Part shown: piece after piece, positions 41,385 to 51,573 of the stretch
How positions within the stretch are numbered: position 1 is the stretch's first letter
How the letters are laid out: every line of letters begins with the position of its first letter
Assembly: GCF_051535235.1 (NCBI RefSeq)
Contig: NZ_JBPPLZ010000003.1
Location: forward strand, 322,925-386,924
From: Nitrobacter sp051535235
Lineage (GTDB): Bacteria > Pseudomonadota > Alphaproteobacteria > Rhizobiales > Xanthobacteraceae
DNA length: 64,000 bases
Direction of reading: 5' to 3'
Position numbers and translations under genes: made by a program
The notes under the pieces: model-generated
The model's input: only the letters and a program-made list of their open reading frames with translations
The model's database searches: none
What the model was told of the DNA's origin: nothing

Positions 41385-42869
41385 GTGAGTGATTTTCCTG
41401 CGAAGGCCTTGAGCGATCCTCGACGGGCTGCGATCTGGACTTGGCGTCCGGTCATGCTGTTCGCAGCTTTGGCGGCGGTTGCAACCTCGGCTGGATGCAT
41501 TCTGACCGGAGATCTTCCCGATCCGGCGCTGGACATTCCGGCCGGATACAAGGCCGCGCGGCCAGGCGCGGCCGATGCTTCGCCGACGCTCGACTGGTGG
41601 CGTGGCTTTCGCTCCTCGGAACTGACCGACCTGATGGAGGAAGCCCAGACCGTCAACCTGGACATCGCCGCGGCGACGGCGCGGATCATTCAGGCCGATC
41701 AGCAAGCCCGGATCGCGGGCGCGGCGCTGTTGCCGAGCATCAGCATCGGGGGGCAGGAAAACTATTCCCGCACCTCAGGCTCGAGTTCCAGCGGCCTCAG
41801 CATCGGCGGCCGCGAGGTGGTGAACTATTCGTCCACGCTGAGCGCCGCCAGCTATGAGATCGATTTCTGGGGCAAAAACCGCGACGCCACCCTGGCCGCG
41901 GAGGAAACTGCCAATGCGAACCGCTTTGACCGGGACGTCGTCGCGCTGACGACGCTCACCAGCGTCGCGAATGCCTATTTTCAGGTTCTCGCGGCGCAGG
42001 ACCGAATTCGCACGGCCGAGCGCAACATCGCCAGCGCCGCGCGCGTTCTCGAGGCGATCAAGCAGCGGCTGAATGCTGGCACGGGAAGCGATCTCGACGT
42101 GGCGCAACAGGAGAGCGTGCTGGCAAATCAGCGAGCCGCCGTTCCGCCGCTTCGCGAGACGCTGGGGCAAAACATCAACGCGCTTGCGACGCTGGTGGCT
42201 CGGCCGCCGGAAAGCGTGAAGGTCAAGGGCGGTTCGCTCAACCGGGTCGCCGTCCCGCGGGTGACACCGGGTCTGCCGTCGGAATTGCTGACGCAGCGTC
42301 CGGATATCCGCCGTCAGGAGGCGCAACTCGCATCGGCAACTGCCAATGTGGGCAGCGCGCGTGCGCAATTCTTCCCGAGCATTCAATTGACCGGGCAGGG
42401 CGGTTATCAGAGTTCGGCCCTGGTTGCGCTGTTCCAGCCTCATGCTGCGTTTTTCAGCCTTGCCGGTGGACTGACGCAGCCGATTTTCGACGGCGGCAGG
42501 ATTCTCGGCAACTTCGAATACACAAGAGCGAAACAGGACGAACTGCTGCAGACTTACCGCAAGACAGTGGTTTCGGCGTTCGCCGACGTGGATAACGCGT
42601 TGATCGCGATCCGTCAGACCACAGAGAAGCTGCGCCTTCAGCGGGAGGTTCTGGCCGCCTCGCGCAGGGCGTTCGAACTGTCCGAACAGCAGCTTCGGGC
42701 CGGCACCGCCGATATCGTGACGGTGCTGAACACACAACTGACGTTGTTTCAGGCGGAGGATGCATTGTCGCAGGCACAGCTTGCGCGGCTTTTGGCAATC
42801 GTGAGCCTTTATCAGGCGCTGGGGGGCGGCTGGGAACCGAGGATAGAGAGGCCGGGCAATGCTCTTTAA
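41385..42869 (+). CDS. RND efflux outer membrane lipoprotein (NodT/OprM family)
   Basis: 494-aa TolC-like outer membrane factor. A lipobox TSAGC ends the signal sequence, with the acylated Cys at residue 38. The GTG at 41385 is taken as start because GGGGG lies just upstream; an ATG at 41453 would leave a very short signal. Two OEP repeats are visible, around TVNLDIAAATARIIQADQQA and SELLTQRPDIRRQEAQLASA, and the conserved FFPSIQLTGQGGYQSS. It forms the exit duct of the tripartite pump encoded downstream. First gene of a four-gene operon; it overlaps the adaptor gene by 11 bp. Confidence 0.9.
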   Translation: MSDFPAKALSDPRRAAIWTWRPVMLFAALAAVATSAGCILTGDLPDPALDIPAGYKAARPGAADASPTLDWWRGFRSSELTDLMEEAQTVNLDIAAATARIIQADQQARIAGAALLPSISIGGQENYSRTSGSSSSGLSIGGREVVNYSSTLSAASYEIDFWGKNRDATLAAEETANANRFDRDVVALTTLTSVANAYFQVLAAQDRIRTAERNIASAARVLEAIKQRLNAGTGSDLDVAQQESVLANQRAAVPPLRETLGQNINALATLVARPPESVKVKGGSLNRVAVPRVTPGLPSELLTQRPDIRRQEAQLASATANVGSARAQFFPSIQLTGQGGYQSSALVALFQPHAAFFSLAGGLTQPIFDGGRILGNFEYTRAKQDELLQTYRKTVVSAFADVDNALIAIRQTTEKLRLQREVLAASRRAFELSEQQLRAGTADIVTVLNTQLTLFQAEDALSQAQLARLLAIVSLYQALGGGWEPRIERPGNAL

Positions 42870-44232
42870 GCCGGGTATCGACCAGAGTGCCGAAACGGCC
42901 GGTGGCGGGACGCCCGGCAACGTGCCGGCTCGCGGCCGGCGACGCAGGGCCTGGATCGTGATCGCGCTTCTGATCGCCGCGGGCCTCGCCTATCTCGGCT
43001 GGAGCGCGTTCGAGCAGAAGAAGCGCGAGGGAAGGACGCGGCCTGATCTTGCAATTCCGGTGCTTGCCGCAACGCCGCGCGTCCAGGACGTGCCGGTCTA
43101 CCTCGATGGCGTCGGAGCCGTCCGCGCCCTGAACACGGTCACCGTGCGCTCGCAGGTCGACGGCAAGCTGATAGCCGTCAATTTCACCGAAGGACAGGAT
43201 GTCAGGAAAGGCGACGTGCTGGGCGAAATCGATCCCGTGATCTATCAGGCGCAGTATGACCAGGCGGTCGCGAAGAAGGCTCAGGACGAAGCGCAACTCG
43301 CCAACATGCGCCTCGACCTGAAGCGCTATCAGCAACTGGCTGCCTCCAATGCCGGATCGAAGCAGCAGGCCGATACGCAGACGGCGGTCGTTGCGCAGCA
43401 GGAGGCGCTCATCAAGGCCGATCAGGCGGCGATCGACAACGCCCAGGCGACGCTCGGTTACACCAAGATCATCGCGCCGATTTCGGGCCGGGCGGGGCTC
43501 CGTCAGGTCGATCAGGGCAACATCATCCATGCGTCCGATGCGACCGGACTTGTCATCATAACGCAGCTTCAGCCTATCGCCGTACAGTTCAGCCTTCCGC
43601 AGCAGCAGATTACGCGCGTGAACGCGGCAGTGGCGAAGGGAGTTCTCGAAGTCGACGTCTTCGGAAACGACGGAACGACGGTTGCCGACATCGGCAGGCT
43701 GGTCGGCATCGACAATCAGGTCGATCCAACGACCGGCACATTGAAGCTGAAGGCCGAGTTTCCCAATGGAAACTTCCAGCTATGGCCGGGCCAGTTCGTC
43801 AATGTCCGCCTCAAGGTGGAAACGCTGTCGCAGGCGACGGTGATACCGACGTCGGCGGTGCAGCGCGGTCCGCTCGGAACCTTCGCCTATGTGATCGGAA
43901 GCGACGACGATACCGTAACCGCAAAGCCGGTGCCGGTGACGCAGCAGAACGAACAGGATGCGGTGATCGCCAAGGGCATCGCTCCTGCGGATCGGGTAGT
44001 CACCACGGGTTTTGCCAATCTGTCCGACGGCGCGAAGGTGAAGGTCAGCGAGAACAATCAGCCGCCGACGGCTGATCTCGCGCCACAGAAACGGCAGGGC
44101 AGACGCGGCAATCGCCAGGAGGGCGGAAACGGCGAACAGCGGGGCAAGCGGGGCGAAGGGAATCAAAGGCGGTCGGGCGGCGGCGCACAGGATAACGGGC
44201 AGTCGAGCGGCAGCACAAAGGCTCAACCGTGA
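42859..44232 (+). CDS. RND efflux periplasmic adaptor (MdtA-like)
   Basis: 457-aa membrane fusion protein. An N-terminal anchor lies at about 32-52 (IVIALLIAAGLAYLGWSAF), followed by the lipoyl half-motifs VTVRSQVDGKLIAVNFTEGQ and ITIIAP-like KIIAPISGRAGLRQVDQGN, an alpha-hairpin between them (QAQYDQAVAKKAQDEAQLAN) and a beta-barrel domain. The C-terminal 60 residues are Gln/Gly/Lys/Arg-rich and disordered, which is unusual in length. It links the inner-membrane pumps to the outer-membrane channel. Confidence 0.92.
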   Translation: MLFKPGIDQSAETAGGGTPGNVPARGRRRRAWIVIALLIAAGLAYLGWSAFEQKKREGRTRPDLAIPVLAATPRVQDVPVYLDGVGAVRALNTVTVRSQVDGKLIAVNFTEGQDVRKGDVLGEIDPVIYQAQYDQAVAKKAQDEAQLANMRLDLKRYQQLAASNAGSKQQADTQTAVVAQQEALIKADQAAIDNAQATLGYTKIIAPISGRAGLRQVDQGNIIHASDATGLVIITQLQPIAVQFSLPQQQITRVNAAVAKGVLEVDVFGNDGTTVADIGRLVGIDNQVDPTTGTLKLKAEFPNGNFQLWPGQFVNVRLKVETLSQATVIPTSAVQRGPLGTFAYVIGSDDDTVTAKPVPVTQQNEQDAVIAKGIAPADRVVTTGFANLSDGAKVKVSENNQPPTADLAPQKRQGRRGNRQEGGNGEQRGKRGEGNQRRSGGGAQDNGQSSGSTKAQP

Positions 44233-44295
44233 GCCGCGAGGCAGGGCGCCGAATATCGAGCCCGCGGTAGCGGGCTGACAGACGAGTTGACAGAC

Positions 44296-47200
44296 ATGGG
44301 CGTCTCCGAACCGTTTATTCGTCGGCCGATCGCAACCTCCTTGCTCGGGATCGCGCTGATGATCGGAGGCGCGCTCGGCTATTGGGCGTTGCCGATCTCC
44401 GCGCTGCCGCAGGTCGACTTTCCGACCGTGCAGGTGAGCACGCAGTTGCCTGGCGCAAGTCCCGACGTGGTGGCGTCGCTGCTGACCGCGCCACTGGAAC
44501 GGCAACTCGGACAGATTCCCTCGCTGTCGTCGATGACATCGACAAGCTCATTTGGCGTCAGTCAGATTTCCCTGCAATTCGATCTGAACCGCGATATCGA
44601 CGGCGCGACCCAGGATGTGCAGGCCGCCATCAACGCCGCCGCCGGGATTTTGCCGAAGAACCTTCCGTATCCGCCGACTTACGCCAAGGTGAATCCTGCC
44701 GCCGCGCCGGTGATGACGCTCGCGCTGACGTCTGACACCGTCTCGCTGCGCGCCATGAGCGATCTTGCGGATACCATCCTGACGCAGCGCCTCAGTCAGA
44801 TTTCGGGTGTAGGCCGCGTGTCCGTGCTCGGCGGTCTGAAGCCGGCGGTGCGAGTGCAGGCCGATCTCGCGCGGCTGGCCGCTTACGGCATTTCGATGGA
44901 AGACCTGCGGACCGCGATTGCGGGCGCCAATGTATCAGGCCCGAAGGGGTCGCTGGACGGCGCGCAGCAGGCCTACACCATCGCAGCCAATGATCAGATC
45001 GCGGCGGCGGATGCGTACAAGCCGATCATCATCGCCTATCGCAACGGCTCTCCGGTCACGATCGGCGATGTCGCCCGGATCGTCGACGGACTGGAAAATG
45101 ATCGCACCGGCGGCTGGTATAACGGAACGCCGGCCGTCATCATCGACATCCAGCGTCAGCCCGGCGCCAACGTGATCGAGGTCGTCCGGCAGATCCGGGA
45201 GGCGATTCCGGCCCTCCAGCGCACGATTCCGGCCGGCGTCAAACTGACGGTGGTCAGCGACCGCACCGTGACCATCCGCGCCTCCGTTCACGACGTGCAG
45301 TTCACGCTGATCCTCAGCGCCGTGCTCGTCACGCTTGTCGTCCTGCTGTTCCTGCGCTCGCTGCGGGCGACGCTGATCGCAGGCGTGGCGCTCCCGTTAT
45401 CGCTGATCACCAGCTTCGGCATCATGTATTTCGCCGGGTTCAGCCTCGACAACCTGTCGCTGATGGCGCTGACGATCGGCACCGGATTCGTGGTCGACGA
45501 TGCAATCGTCATGATCGAAAACATCGTCCGTCACATCGAGAACGGCGAGAGCGTCATGGAAGCCTCGCTGCGAGGCGCGAGCGAGATCGGCTTTACCGTA
45601 ATTTCGCTGACGGTCTCGCTGATCGCGGTATTCATCCCGCTCCTGTTCATGTCTGGACTGGTCGGGAGGATGTTCCGCGAATTTGCCCTGACGCTGACCA
45701 CCGCGGTCGTCACATCAGCAGTCGTATCGCTGACTTTGACGCCCATGATGTGCTCGCGTCTTCTGAAACACTCCGACGACAAGCGCGGCCTTCCGGGATT
45801 GGCGTGGGTCAGCGGCAATATCGATCGGTTGGTCGAGCTCTACCATCGGAGCCTGCTGTGGGTGCTTGCGCACCAGCCCGCGACGCTGGTCGTGACCTTC
45901 GCAACCATCGCCGCGACGCTGATCCTCTACGCGGTCGTACCGAAGGGATTTCTGCCCCTGCAGGATACGGCGTCCATCACGGCGGTCACCGAGGCCGGAC
46001 CGCAGGTATCGTTCGCCGAAATGCAAAGCCGGCAGACCGAGGCGGCCAACGCAATAAGGGAAGATCCTGATGTGACGGGCCTCGTATCCGTCATCGGCGC
46101 CGGTTCCGTGAATCCGACGACGAATGTCGGACGCCTGGTGATGACGCTGAAACCGCGGGGCGACCGCCGCGACGACGTTGCCGCCGTCGTTGCGCGCCTG
46201 AAGGAGCGCGTGGCCGCCATCCCGGGCATGACGGTTTATTTTCAACCGGTGCAGGACGTCCAGATCAGTACGCAGTCGAGCCGCTCGCAATATCAGTACA
46301 CGCTGACGGGGACCGATGCTGCGGACGTTTCGGAGTGGACCCGCAAGCTCGTTGCCGAACTGCGTCGCGATCCGCTGTTTCAGGACGTATCGTCGGAAGT
46401 ACAGGAGGGAGGTCTGCGAGCCGCGCTGAATATCGATCGGGCGCGCGCGGGTCAGCTCGGCGTCAGCATCCAGGGCGTCAACGACACCTTGAACGACGCG
46501 TTCGCGCAGCGCCAGATATCGACCGTTTACGGGCAGGCCAATCAGTATCGCGTCGTGCTGGAGGCCTTGCCCCAGTATCAGCGCGATCCCTCGATCCTTT
46601 CCAAGCTGTATCTACCCGGGCTCGCCGGCGCGCAGGTGCCGCTATCCGCCGTTGCGACGTTGACCCGAACGACGGCGCCGCTGGCGATCTCGCATCGCGC
46701 GCAATTCCCGGCGGCATCGCTGAGTTTCAATCTTGCTCCGGGAGAATCGCTTGGCGATGCCGTGGATCGGGTCAAGACCATCGAAAGCCGCATCGGCATG
46801 CCGACAAGTATCGTCGGCGTGTTCTCCGGCGACGCGGCGGAGTTCTCGAAGTCGCTGGCCGGGCAGCCCTGGCTGATCCTGGCCGCGCTGGTTACGATCT
46901 ACATCGTGCTGGGAGTCTTGTACGAGAGCTACATTCATCCGATCACGATTCTTTCGACGCTGCCTTCGGCGGGCGTCGGCGCCATCCTCGCGCTGATGCT
47001 GTTCGGGCAGGATCTGTCCGTCATCGGCCTGATCGGCATCATTCTTCTGATGGGCATCGTGAAGAAGAACGCCATCATGATGATCGACTTCGCGCTCGAG
47101 GCTGAGCGCCATCAGGGCATGTCTGCGACCGAAGCGATCGTGCAGGCATGTCTGCTCCGGTTCAGACCGATCATGATGACAACGCTGGCTGCGCTGTTCG

Positions 47201-47424
47201 GCGCATTGCCGCTGGCTGTCGAAAGCGGCACCGGCGCGGAGCTGAGATTTCCTCTCGGTATCTCGATCATCGGAGGCCTGCTGCTCAGCCAGTTGCTCAC
47301 GCTCTACACCACGCCGGTGATCTACCTGGCGCTGGACCGGCTGAACAAACGCATCGAACAGGCCGTGCCGACCGGCGGGCCCAAGCCGCCGCCGATCGCG
47401 GGCATGAGCGAGGGAATGCAGTAG
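44296..47424 (+). CDS. RND efflux permease 1 (MdtB-like)
   Basis: 1042-aa inner-membrane proton-driven pump with the standard twelve helices and two large periplasmic loops. EPFIRRPIATSLLGIALMI opens the protein; PVMTLALTSDTVSLRAMSDL, NLSLMALTIGTGFVVDDAIV and KNAIMMIDFALEAERHQGM are RND hallmarks. The Asp-Asp pair in VVDDAIVMIEN lies on helix 4, needed for proton relay. MdtB/MdtC-type pumps work as a heteromultimer, and the next gene encodes the partner. The ATG at 44296 is preferred to a TTG at 44287. Confidence 0.93.
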   Translation: MGVSEPFIRRPIATSLLGIALMIGGALGYWALPISALPQVDFPTVQVSTQLPGASPDVVASLLTAPLERQLGQIPSLSSMTSTSSFGVSQISLQFDLNRDIDGATQDVQAAINAAAGILPKNLPYPPTYAKVNPAAAPVMTLALTSDTVSLRAMSDLADTILTQRLSQISGVGRVSVLGGLKPAVRVQADLARLAAYGISMEDLRTAIAGANVSGPKGSLDGAQQAYTIAANDQIAAADAYKPIIIAYRNGSPVTIGDVARIVDGLENDRTGGWYNGTPAVIIDIQRQPGANVIEVVRQIREAIPALQRTIPAGVKLTVVSDRTVTIRASVHDVQFTLILSAVLVTLVVLLFLRSLRATLIAGVALPLSLITSFGIMYFAGFSLDNLSLMALTIGTGFVVDDAIVMIENIVRHIENGESVMEASLRGASEIGFTVISLTVSLIAVFIPLLFMSGLVGRMFREFALTLTTAVVTSAVVSLTLTPMMCSRLLKHSDDKRGLPGLAWVSGNIDRLVELYHRSLLWVLAHQPATLVVTFATIAATLILYAVVPKGFLPLQDTASITAVTEAGPQVSFAEMQSRQTEAANAIREDPDVTGLVSVIGAGSVNPTTNVGRLVMTLKPRGDRRDDVAAVVARLKERVAAIPGMTVYFQPVQDVQISTQSSRSQYQYTLTGTDAADVSEWTRKLVAELRRDPLFQDVSSEVQEGGLRAALNIDRARAGQLGVSIQGVNDTLNDAFAQRQISTVYGQANQYRVVLEALPQYQRDPSILSKLYLPGLAGAQVPLSAVATLTRTTAPLAISHRAQFPAASLSFNLAPGESLGDAVDRVKTIESRIGMPTSIVGVFSGDAAEFSKSLAGQPWLILAALVTIYIVLGVLYESYIHPITILSTLPSAGVGAILALMLFGQDLSVIGLIGIILLMGIVKKNAIMMIDFALEAERHQGMSATEAIVQACLLRFRPIMMTTLAALFGALPLAVESGTGAELRFPLGISIIGGLLLSQLLTLYTTPVIYLALDRLNKRIEQAVPTGGPKPPPIAGMSEGMQ

Positions 47425-50400
47425 TGGCCTCCATTTCCGAGCCGTTCATCCGAAGGCCGGTCGGTACCACCCTTCTGGCGATCGGCCTGTTTCTGACCGG
47501 CCTGGTCGCTTACGGATTCCTCCCCGTAGCTTCGGTGCCGAACGTCGACTTTCCGATGATCAGGGTCGCGGCCAGCCGGCCGGGAGCGGACCCTTCGGTC
47601 ATGGCGGCGACCGTCGCCGCGCCGCTGGAGCGCCGGCTCGGCGAGATTGCGGGCATCGATCAGATCACGTCCTCAAGCACGCTCGGCTCAACCAGTATCC
47701 AGTTGCAGTTCGCCATCGGGCGGGACATCGACCACGCCGCGCGCGACGTGCAGGCGGCCATCAACGCCTCGCTCGCAGATTTGCCAAGCGATCTGCCGAC
47801 GCTGCCGACATTCCGCAAGGCCAATCCCGCTGCCGCGCCGGTCTTCGTTCTGGCGCTGACCTCAAAGACGATGTCGACCAGCGCGATCTACGATGTCGCC
47901 GACACGGTGATCGTGCAGCGCATCTCGCAGGTGCCGGGCGTCGGTGAAGTTTCCGTGAGCGGCGCGGACCAGCCGGCCGTCCGTATTGCGCTCAACCCGG
48001 TGGCGCTCTCGAACGCGGGCATCGCGACCGACGATGTCCGGACCGCGATCGTGAACGCCAACCCGCTCGGCCCGGTCGGCATATTCAACGGTGGCCGCCA
48101 GAGCGAGACGCTGTCGACCAACCGGCAGATGCGGACTGCGGCCGAATTTCGCGACATCGTCATCAAAAGCTCGGGAGGGAATTTTGTCCGGCTGTCGGAC
48201 GTGGCCGACGTCAAGGACGCTACGCGCAACAGCCGCTCGATCGCGTGGTTCAACAAGCAACCGGCGGTGCTGATCCAGATCACCAAACAGGGCGACGCCA
48301 ACGTCATCGACACGGTCGATCGGGTGAAGGCGATGCTCCCCGGACTCAAGCAGTGGATTCCCGCTGGCGTTGAGATCTCGACCATCGTCGACCGCACCGG
48401 TTCGATCCGGGCAAGTGTCGACGACATGCAGTGGACGCTGTTGGCGACTGCCTTTCTGGTGATGGTGGTGGTCTATGCGTTTCTCCGCCGCCTCACGCCG
48501 ACGGTCGCGGCCGGCGTGTCGGTTCCGCTGGCGCTGGCGGGGACATGCGCGGGCATGTGGCTGGCAGGCTTCTCCATCGACAACCTGTCGTTGATGGCGT
48601 TAGCCATTTCCGTCGGCTTCGTGGTCGACGATGCCATCGTCATGATCGAGAACATGTACCGCAACCTCGAGCACGGCCTGCCGCCTTACCAGGCTGCGCT
48701 CGAAGGAGCGCGGCAAATTGGCTTCACGGTGCTGTCGATCAGCCTGTCGCTGGTCGCTGCATTCACGCCTTTGATCTTCATGGACGGCATCGTCGGCCGC
48801 TTGCTGCGGGAATTTTCCCTGACCCTCACCTTCGCGATCGTGGTGTCGACCATCGTGTCGTTGACGGTGACGCCCATGATCTGCGCCCACTACATCAAAC
48901 AGGGGATGTCGTCTGATGCGACCCGCTTCGATCGGTTCGTCGAAGGTCTGTTGTCGCGGATCGTGACTTTCTACACGCGGACGCTACGCGTCGTGCTCCG
49001 CTTTCCCTTCCTGACGTTGCTGGTGTTTTTTGCGACGATCGCCCTGACGGTGACGCTGTATATCAAGATGCCGAAGGGCTACTTCCCGATCGATGACAGC
49101 GGCTTCGTGATCGGTTCGACGCGCGCGTCTGCAGACGTTTCCTTTCAGTCCATGCTGGGGCTTCAACAGCGCGTGATGGATATCGTGATGGCGGATCCCG
49201 GCGTGCAGGGTATCGGCTCCTCGATCGGCGGCGGTAGCGGACGCGGAGGTGCAAATCGCGGGTTCATGTTTATCACGCTGAAGCCGCCGGCCGAACGAGG
49301 TGGGCTCTCGACCGCGCAGGTTATCGACCGGATGCGTCGAAATCTCGACGATGTGCCGGGCATCAAGCTCTTCATGTTCGCCGCGCAGGACATTCGCAGC
49401 GGCGGCCGCCAGAGCGATTCCAACTACCAGTACACGCTCTCCAGCACCGATCTCGACTTGCTGCAGAAGTGGGCCCCTCTGGTCGCCAAGCGCATGGAGA
49501 CGGTGGAAGGCATCACGGATGTTTCCAGCGACCGGGAGTCAGGCGGTCTGCAACTGACCTTGTCGATCGACCGGCAGAAGGCGTCGAGCCTTGGCGTCAA
49601 GGTTCAGGACATCGATAACGCGCTCAACAACGCATTTTCGCAACGGCAGATTTCGACCGTCTACACCCAGCGCAATCAGTATCAGGTCATTCTGGAAATC
49701 AATCCGCAATTCCAGCAGGACCCGTCCAACCTTGAACGTATTTTCGTTGCGGGAGCCAACGGAGTGCAGATACCGCTGTCGGCCGTCGTCCATTATCGAC
49801 GCGATCTCTCTCCGCTGGCCGTCTATCATTCGCAGTCGTTCCCATCGACGACAGTGTCCTTCAATACGCTGCCGGGAGTGGAGCTGGACGATGCGACGGC
49901 CAATATTCAACGCGCGGTCGATGAGTTGCACATGCCCGAGGGCATCCGCGGGAGTTTCCAGGGCAACGCGGCCGATTTCCGCAAGACGTCGGGACGGCAG
50001 CCGCTGCTGATCCTGGGCGCATTCGTCGCGGTCTATATTGTTCTTGGCGTGCTTTATGAAAGCCTCGCTCACCCGCTCACCATCATCTCGACCCTGCCTT
50101 CCGCCGGCCTTGGGGCGCTGCTGGCGTTGCAGATCACCAACACGTCGTTGACGATCATCGCATTCGTCGGAATCATTCTTCTCATTGGCATCGTCAAGAA
50201 AAACGGCATTATGATTGTCGATTTTGCGCTTGATGCCGAACGCCATCGCGGTCTGTCGTCCGCGGACGCCATCTTCGAGGCGTGCAGCGTGCGCTTTCGG
50301 CCCATTCTCATGACCACCATGGCCGCGATTTTCGCTGCCATACCGTTGGTGCTCGCGACCGGTCCGGGCACGGAACTGCGCCGACCGCTCGGCATCACCA

Positions 50401-50522
50401 TCATTGGCGGGCTGCTGGTTTCGCAGGTCCTGACGCTTTACACGACGCCCGTGATCTATCTTCTGATCGACAGGTTGCGGCGGCGAGGCGAGGTCGCTCC
50501 GGTTGTCGCGCCGGCCGAGTAG
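47424..50522 (+). CDS. RND efflux permease 2 (MdtC-like)
   Basis: 1032-aa second pump. It starts with a GTG at 47424 that shares a base with the TAG of the first pump (TAGTG), so the two are tightly coupled. EPFIRRPVGTTLLAIGLFLT, LALTSKTMSTSAIYDVADTV, NLSLMALAISVGFVVDDAIV and KNGIMIVDFALDAERHRGL mark the RND fold. It is clearly related to, but well diverged from, pump 1, as MdtB and MdtC are. A frame open upstream to 47148 is only a shadow of the first pump gene. Confidence 0.93.
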   Translation: MASISEPFIRRPVGTTLLAIGLFLTGLVAYGFLPVASVPNVDFPMIRVAASRPGADPSVMAATVAAPLERRLGEIAGIDQITSSSTLGSTSIQLQFAIGRDIDHAARDVQAAINASLADLPSDLPTLPTFRKANPAAAPVFVLALTSKTMSTSAIYDVADTVIVQRISQVPGVGEVSVSGADQPAVRIALNPVALSNAGIATDDVRTAIVNANPLGPVGIFNGGRQSETLSTNRQMRTAAEFRDIVIKSSGGNFVRLSDVADVKDATRNSRSIAWFNKQPAVLIQITKQGDANVIDTVDRVKAMLPGLKQWIPAGVEISTIVDRTGSIRASVDDMQWTLLATAFLVMVVVYAFLRRLTPTVAAGVSVPLALAGTCAGMWLAGFSIDNLSLMALAISVGFVVDDAIVMIENMYRNLEHGLPPYQAALEGARQIGFTVLSISLSLVAAFTPLIFMDGIVGRLLREFSLTLTFAIVVSTIVSLTVTPMICAHYIKQGMSSDATRFDRFVEGLLSRIVTFYTRTLRVVLRFPFLTLLVFFATIALTVTLYIKMPKGYFPIDDSGFVIGSTRASADVSFQSMLGLQQRVMDIVMADPGVQGIGSSIGGGSGRGGANRGFMFITLKPPAERGGLSTAQVIDRMRRNLDDVPGIKLFMFAAQDIRSGGRQSDSNYQYTLSSTDLDLLQKWAPLVAKRMETVEGITDVSSDRESGGLQLTLSIDRQKASSLGVKVQDIDNALNNAFSQRQISTVYTQRNQYQVILEINPQFQQDPSNLERIFVAGANGVQIPLSAVVHYRRDLSPLAVYHSQSFPSTTVSFNTLPGVELDDATANIQRAVDELHMPEGIRGSFQGNAADFRKTSGRQPLLILGAFVAVYIVLGVLYESLAHPLTIISTLPSAGLGALLALQITNTSLTIIAFVGIILLIGIVKKNGIMIVDFALDAERHRGLSSADAIFEACSVRFRPILMTTMAAIFAAIPLVLATGPGTELRRPLGITIIGGLLVSQVLTLYTTPVIYLLIDRLRRRGEVAPVVAPAE

Positions 50523-50574
50523 GAAGACGCAATCGGTTTCTTGCCGGCAGGATGGACGCAGCGTATAGCGGGCC

Positions 50575-51312
50575 ATGTCCAAGAACGCCCACGAAGCCGC
50601 CGCAGGTAAAAAGCCAGATGTCGCGGAGGATTGTCCGCGGTGCCGCAAGCCGTTGGCGCTCTGTATTTGCGACAGCATCGAGCCGATCAGAAACAGGACC
50701 TCGCTCCTGATCCTCCAGCATCCGCAAGAGCAGGACAGGGCTCTCGGCACCGCCACGCTGACAGCTTTACATTTCGACGATGCCGTCCTGAAGATCGGGT
50801 TGTCGTGGCCGAGCCTGTCGAAGGCGCTCGGCCAGCGGGTGGACGATCCCTCGCGTTGGGCGGTGCTTTATCTCGGTTCGGCCAAGGCCGATTCCTTCGG
50901 CACCGACCGCGCCATCGTGGCGATCGACCGCAAGGGCGAGATGGAAGACGATCAATCCGGCATTCTCGCCAACATCGAGGGTTTGGTGCTGCTGGACGGC
51001 ACCTGGAGTCAGGCCAAGGCGCTGTGGTGGCGCAATGCATGGATGCTCAAGTGCCAGCGCATCATTCTGGGACCGCGCCAGCCCTCGCGCTACGGCAAGC
51101 TTCGCAAGGAGCCTCGCCGGGACGGACTCGCCACGATCGAGGCCGCGGCGATGACGCTCGCCGGTCTGGAAAATCGACCGGACATCGAGACGACCTTGCT
51201 CGCGAGTTTCGAGCGGATGCTGGCGAAATATCGCGAGGTCCAGGCGACCATGCCCGAACTTGCGCCAAGGCCGAAATCGAAGAGGGATTATCGGCGCCGC
51301 AAGCGGGCCTGA
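50575..51312 (+). CDS. tapT: tRNA-uridine aminocarboxypropyltransferase (DTW domain)
   Basis: 245-aa protein of the DTW/TDD family, shown in E. coli (TapT, formerly YfiP) to make the acp3U47 modification in the variable loop of tRNAs from S-adenosylmethionine. The N-terminal zinc cluster CPRCRKPLALCICDSI, the PQEQDRALGTA segment and the DTW-equivalent LDGTWSQAKALWWRN are visible, followed by PSRYGKLRKEP. The basic tail (KSKRDYRRRKRA) fits RNA binding. A tRNA-Cys gene lies just downstream. Confidence 0.85.
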   Translation: MSKNAHEAAAGKKPDVAEDCPRCRKPLALCICDSIEPIRNRTSLLILQHPQEQDRALGTATLTALHFDDAVLKIGLSWPSLSKALGQRVDDPSRWAVLYLGSAKADSFGTDRAIVAIDRKGEMEDDQSGILANIEGLVLLDGTWSQAKALWWRNAWMLKCQRIILGPRQPSRYGKLRKEPRRDGLATIEAAAMTLAGLENRPDIETTLLASFERMLAKYREVQATMPELAPRPKSKRDYRRRKRA

Positions 51313-51374
51313 CCGGCCGTTTCGCTCCGGCGGAGCGCGGTTTCAGAATTCATATCGATCCGGCTTGAGCGAGG

Positions 51375-51401
51375 TTGCCTAACTGGCTGACACTCTATAA
51401 T
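51375..51401 (+). promoter_or_regulatory. tRNA-Cys promoter
   Basis: A consensus TATAAT at 51396-51401 lies 15 bp before the tRNA 5' end, with TTGCCT at 51375-51380 (15-bp spacer, slightly short). Confidence 0.6.
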
Positions 51402-51416
51402 AACCCCGGCCCAAGG

Positions 51417-51490
51417 GGCCACGTGGCGGAGTGGTTACGCAACGGTCTGCAAAACCGTGTACTCCGGTTCAATTCCGGACGTGGCCTCCA
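51417..51490 (+). tRNA. tRNA-Cys (anticodon GCA)
   Basis: 74-nt gene. Acceptor GGCCACG / CGTGGCC, anticodon stem ACGGT / ACCGT around CTGCAAA (anticodon GCA), T arm with GTTCAATTC, discriminator T and an encoded CCA. All stems pair. The sole clear tRNA on the plus strand here. Confidence 0.97.
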
Positions 51491-51495
51491 TCAAC

Positions 51496-51520
51496 ATAAT
51501 CAATAACTTAGATTGATTAT
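51496..51520 (+). terminator. AT-rich hairpin after tRNA-Cys
   Basis: Perfect 9-bp stem ATAATCAAT / ATTGATTAT with a 7-nt loop, just 5 bp after the CCA. AT-rich stem and only a short T tract, so a weak terminator or a processing signal. Confidence 0.45.
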
Positions 51521-51573
51521 TTGATGGAATCCCAAAACAGGCCCGAGAGCGTCCATGTCGCTCGTCGAATCGT

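Noticed and set aside
49539..50756. 405-codon frame antisense to the second RND pump and tapT
   Set aside because: It spans two well-supported genes and has low-complexity shadow composition.
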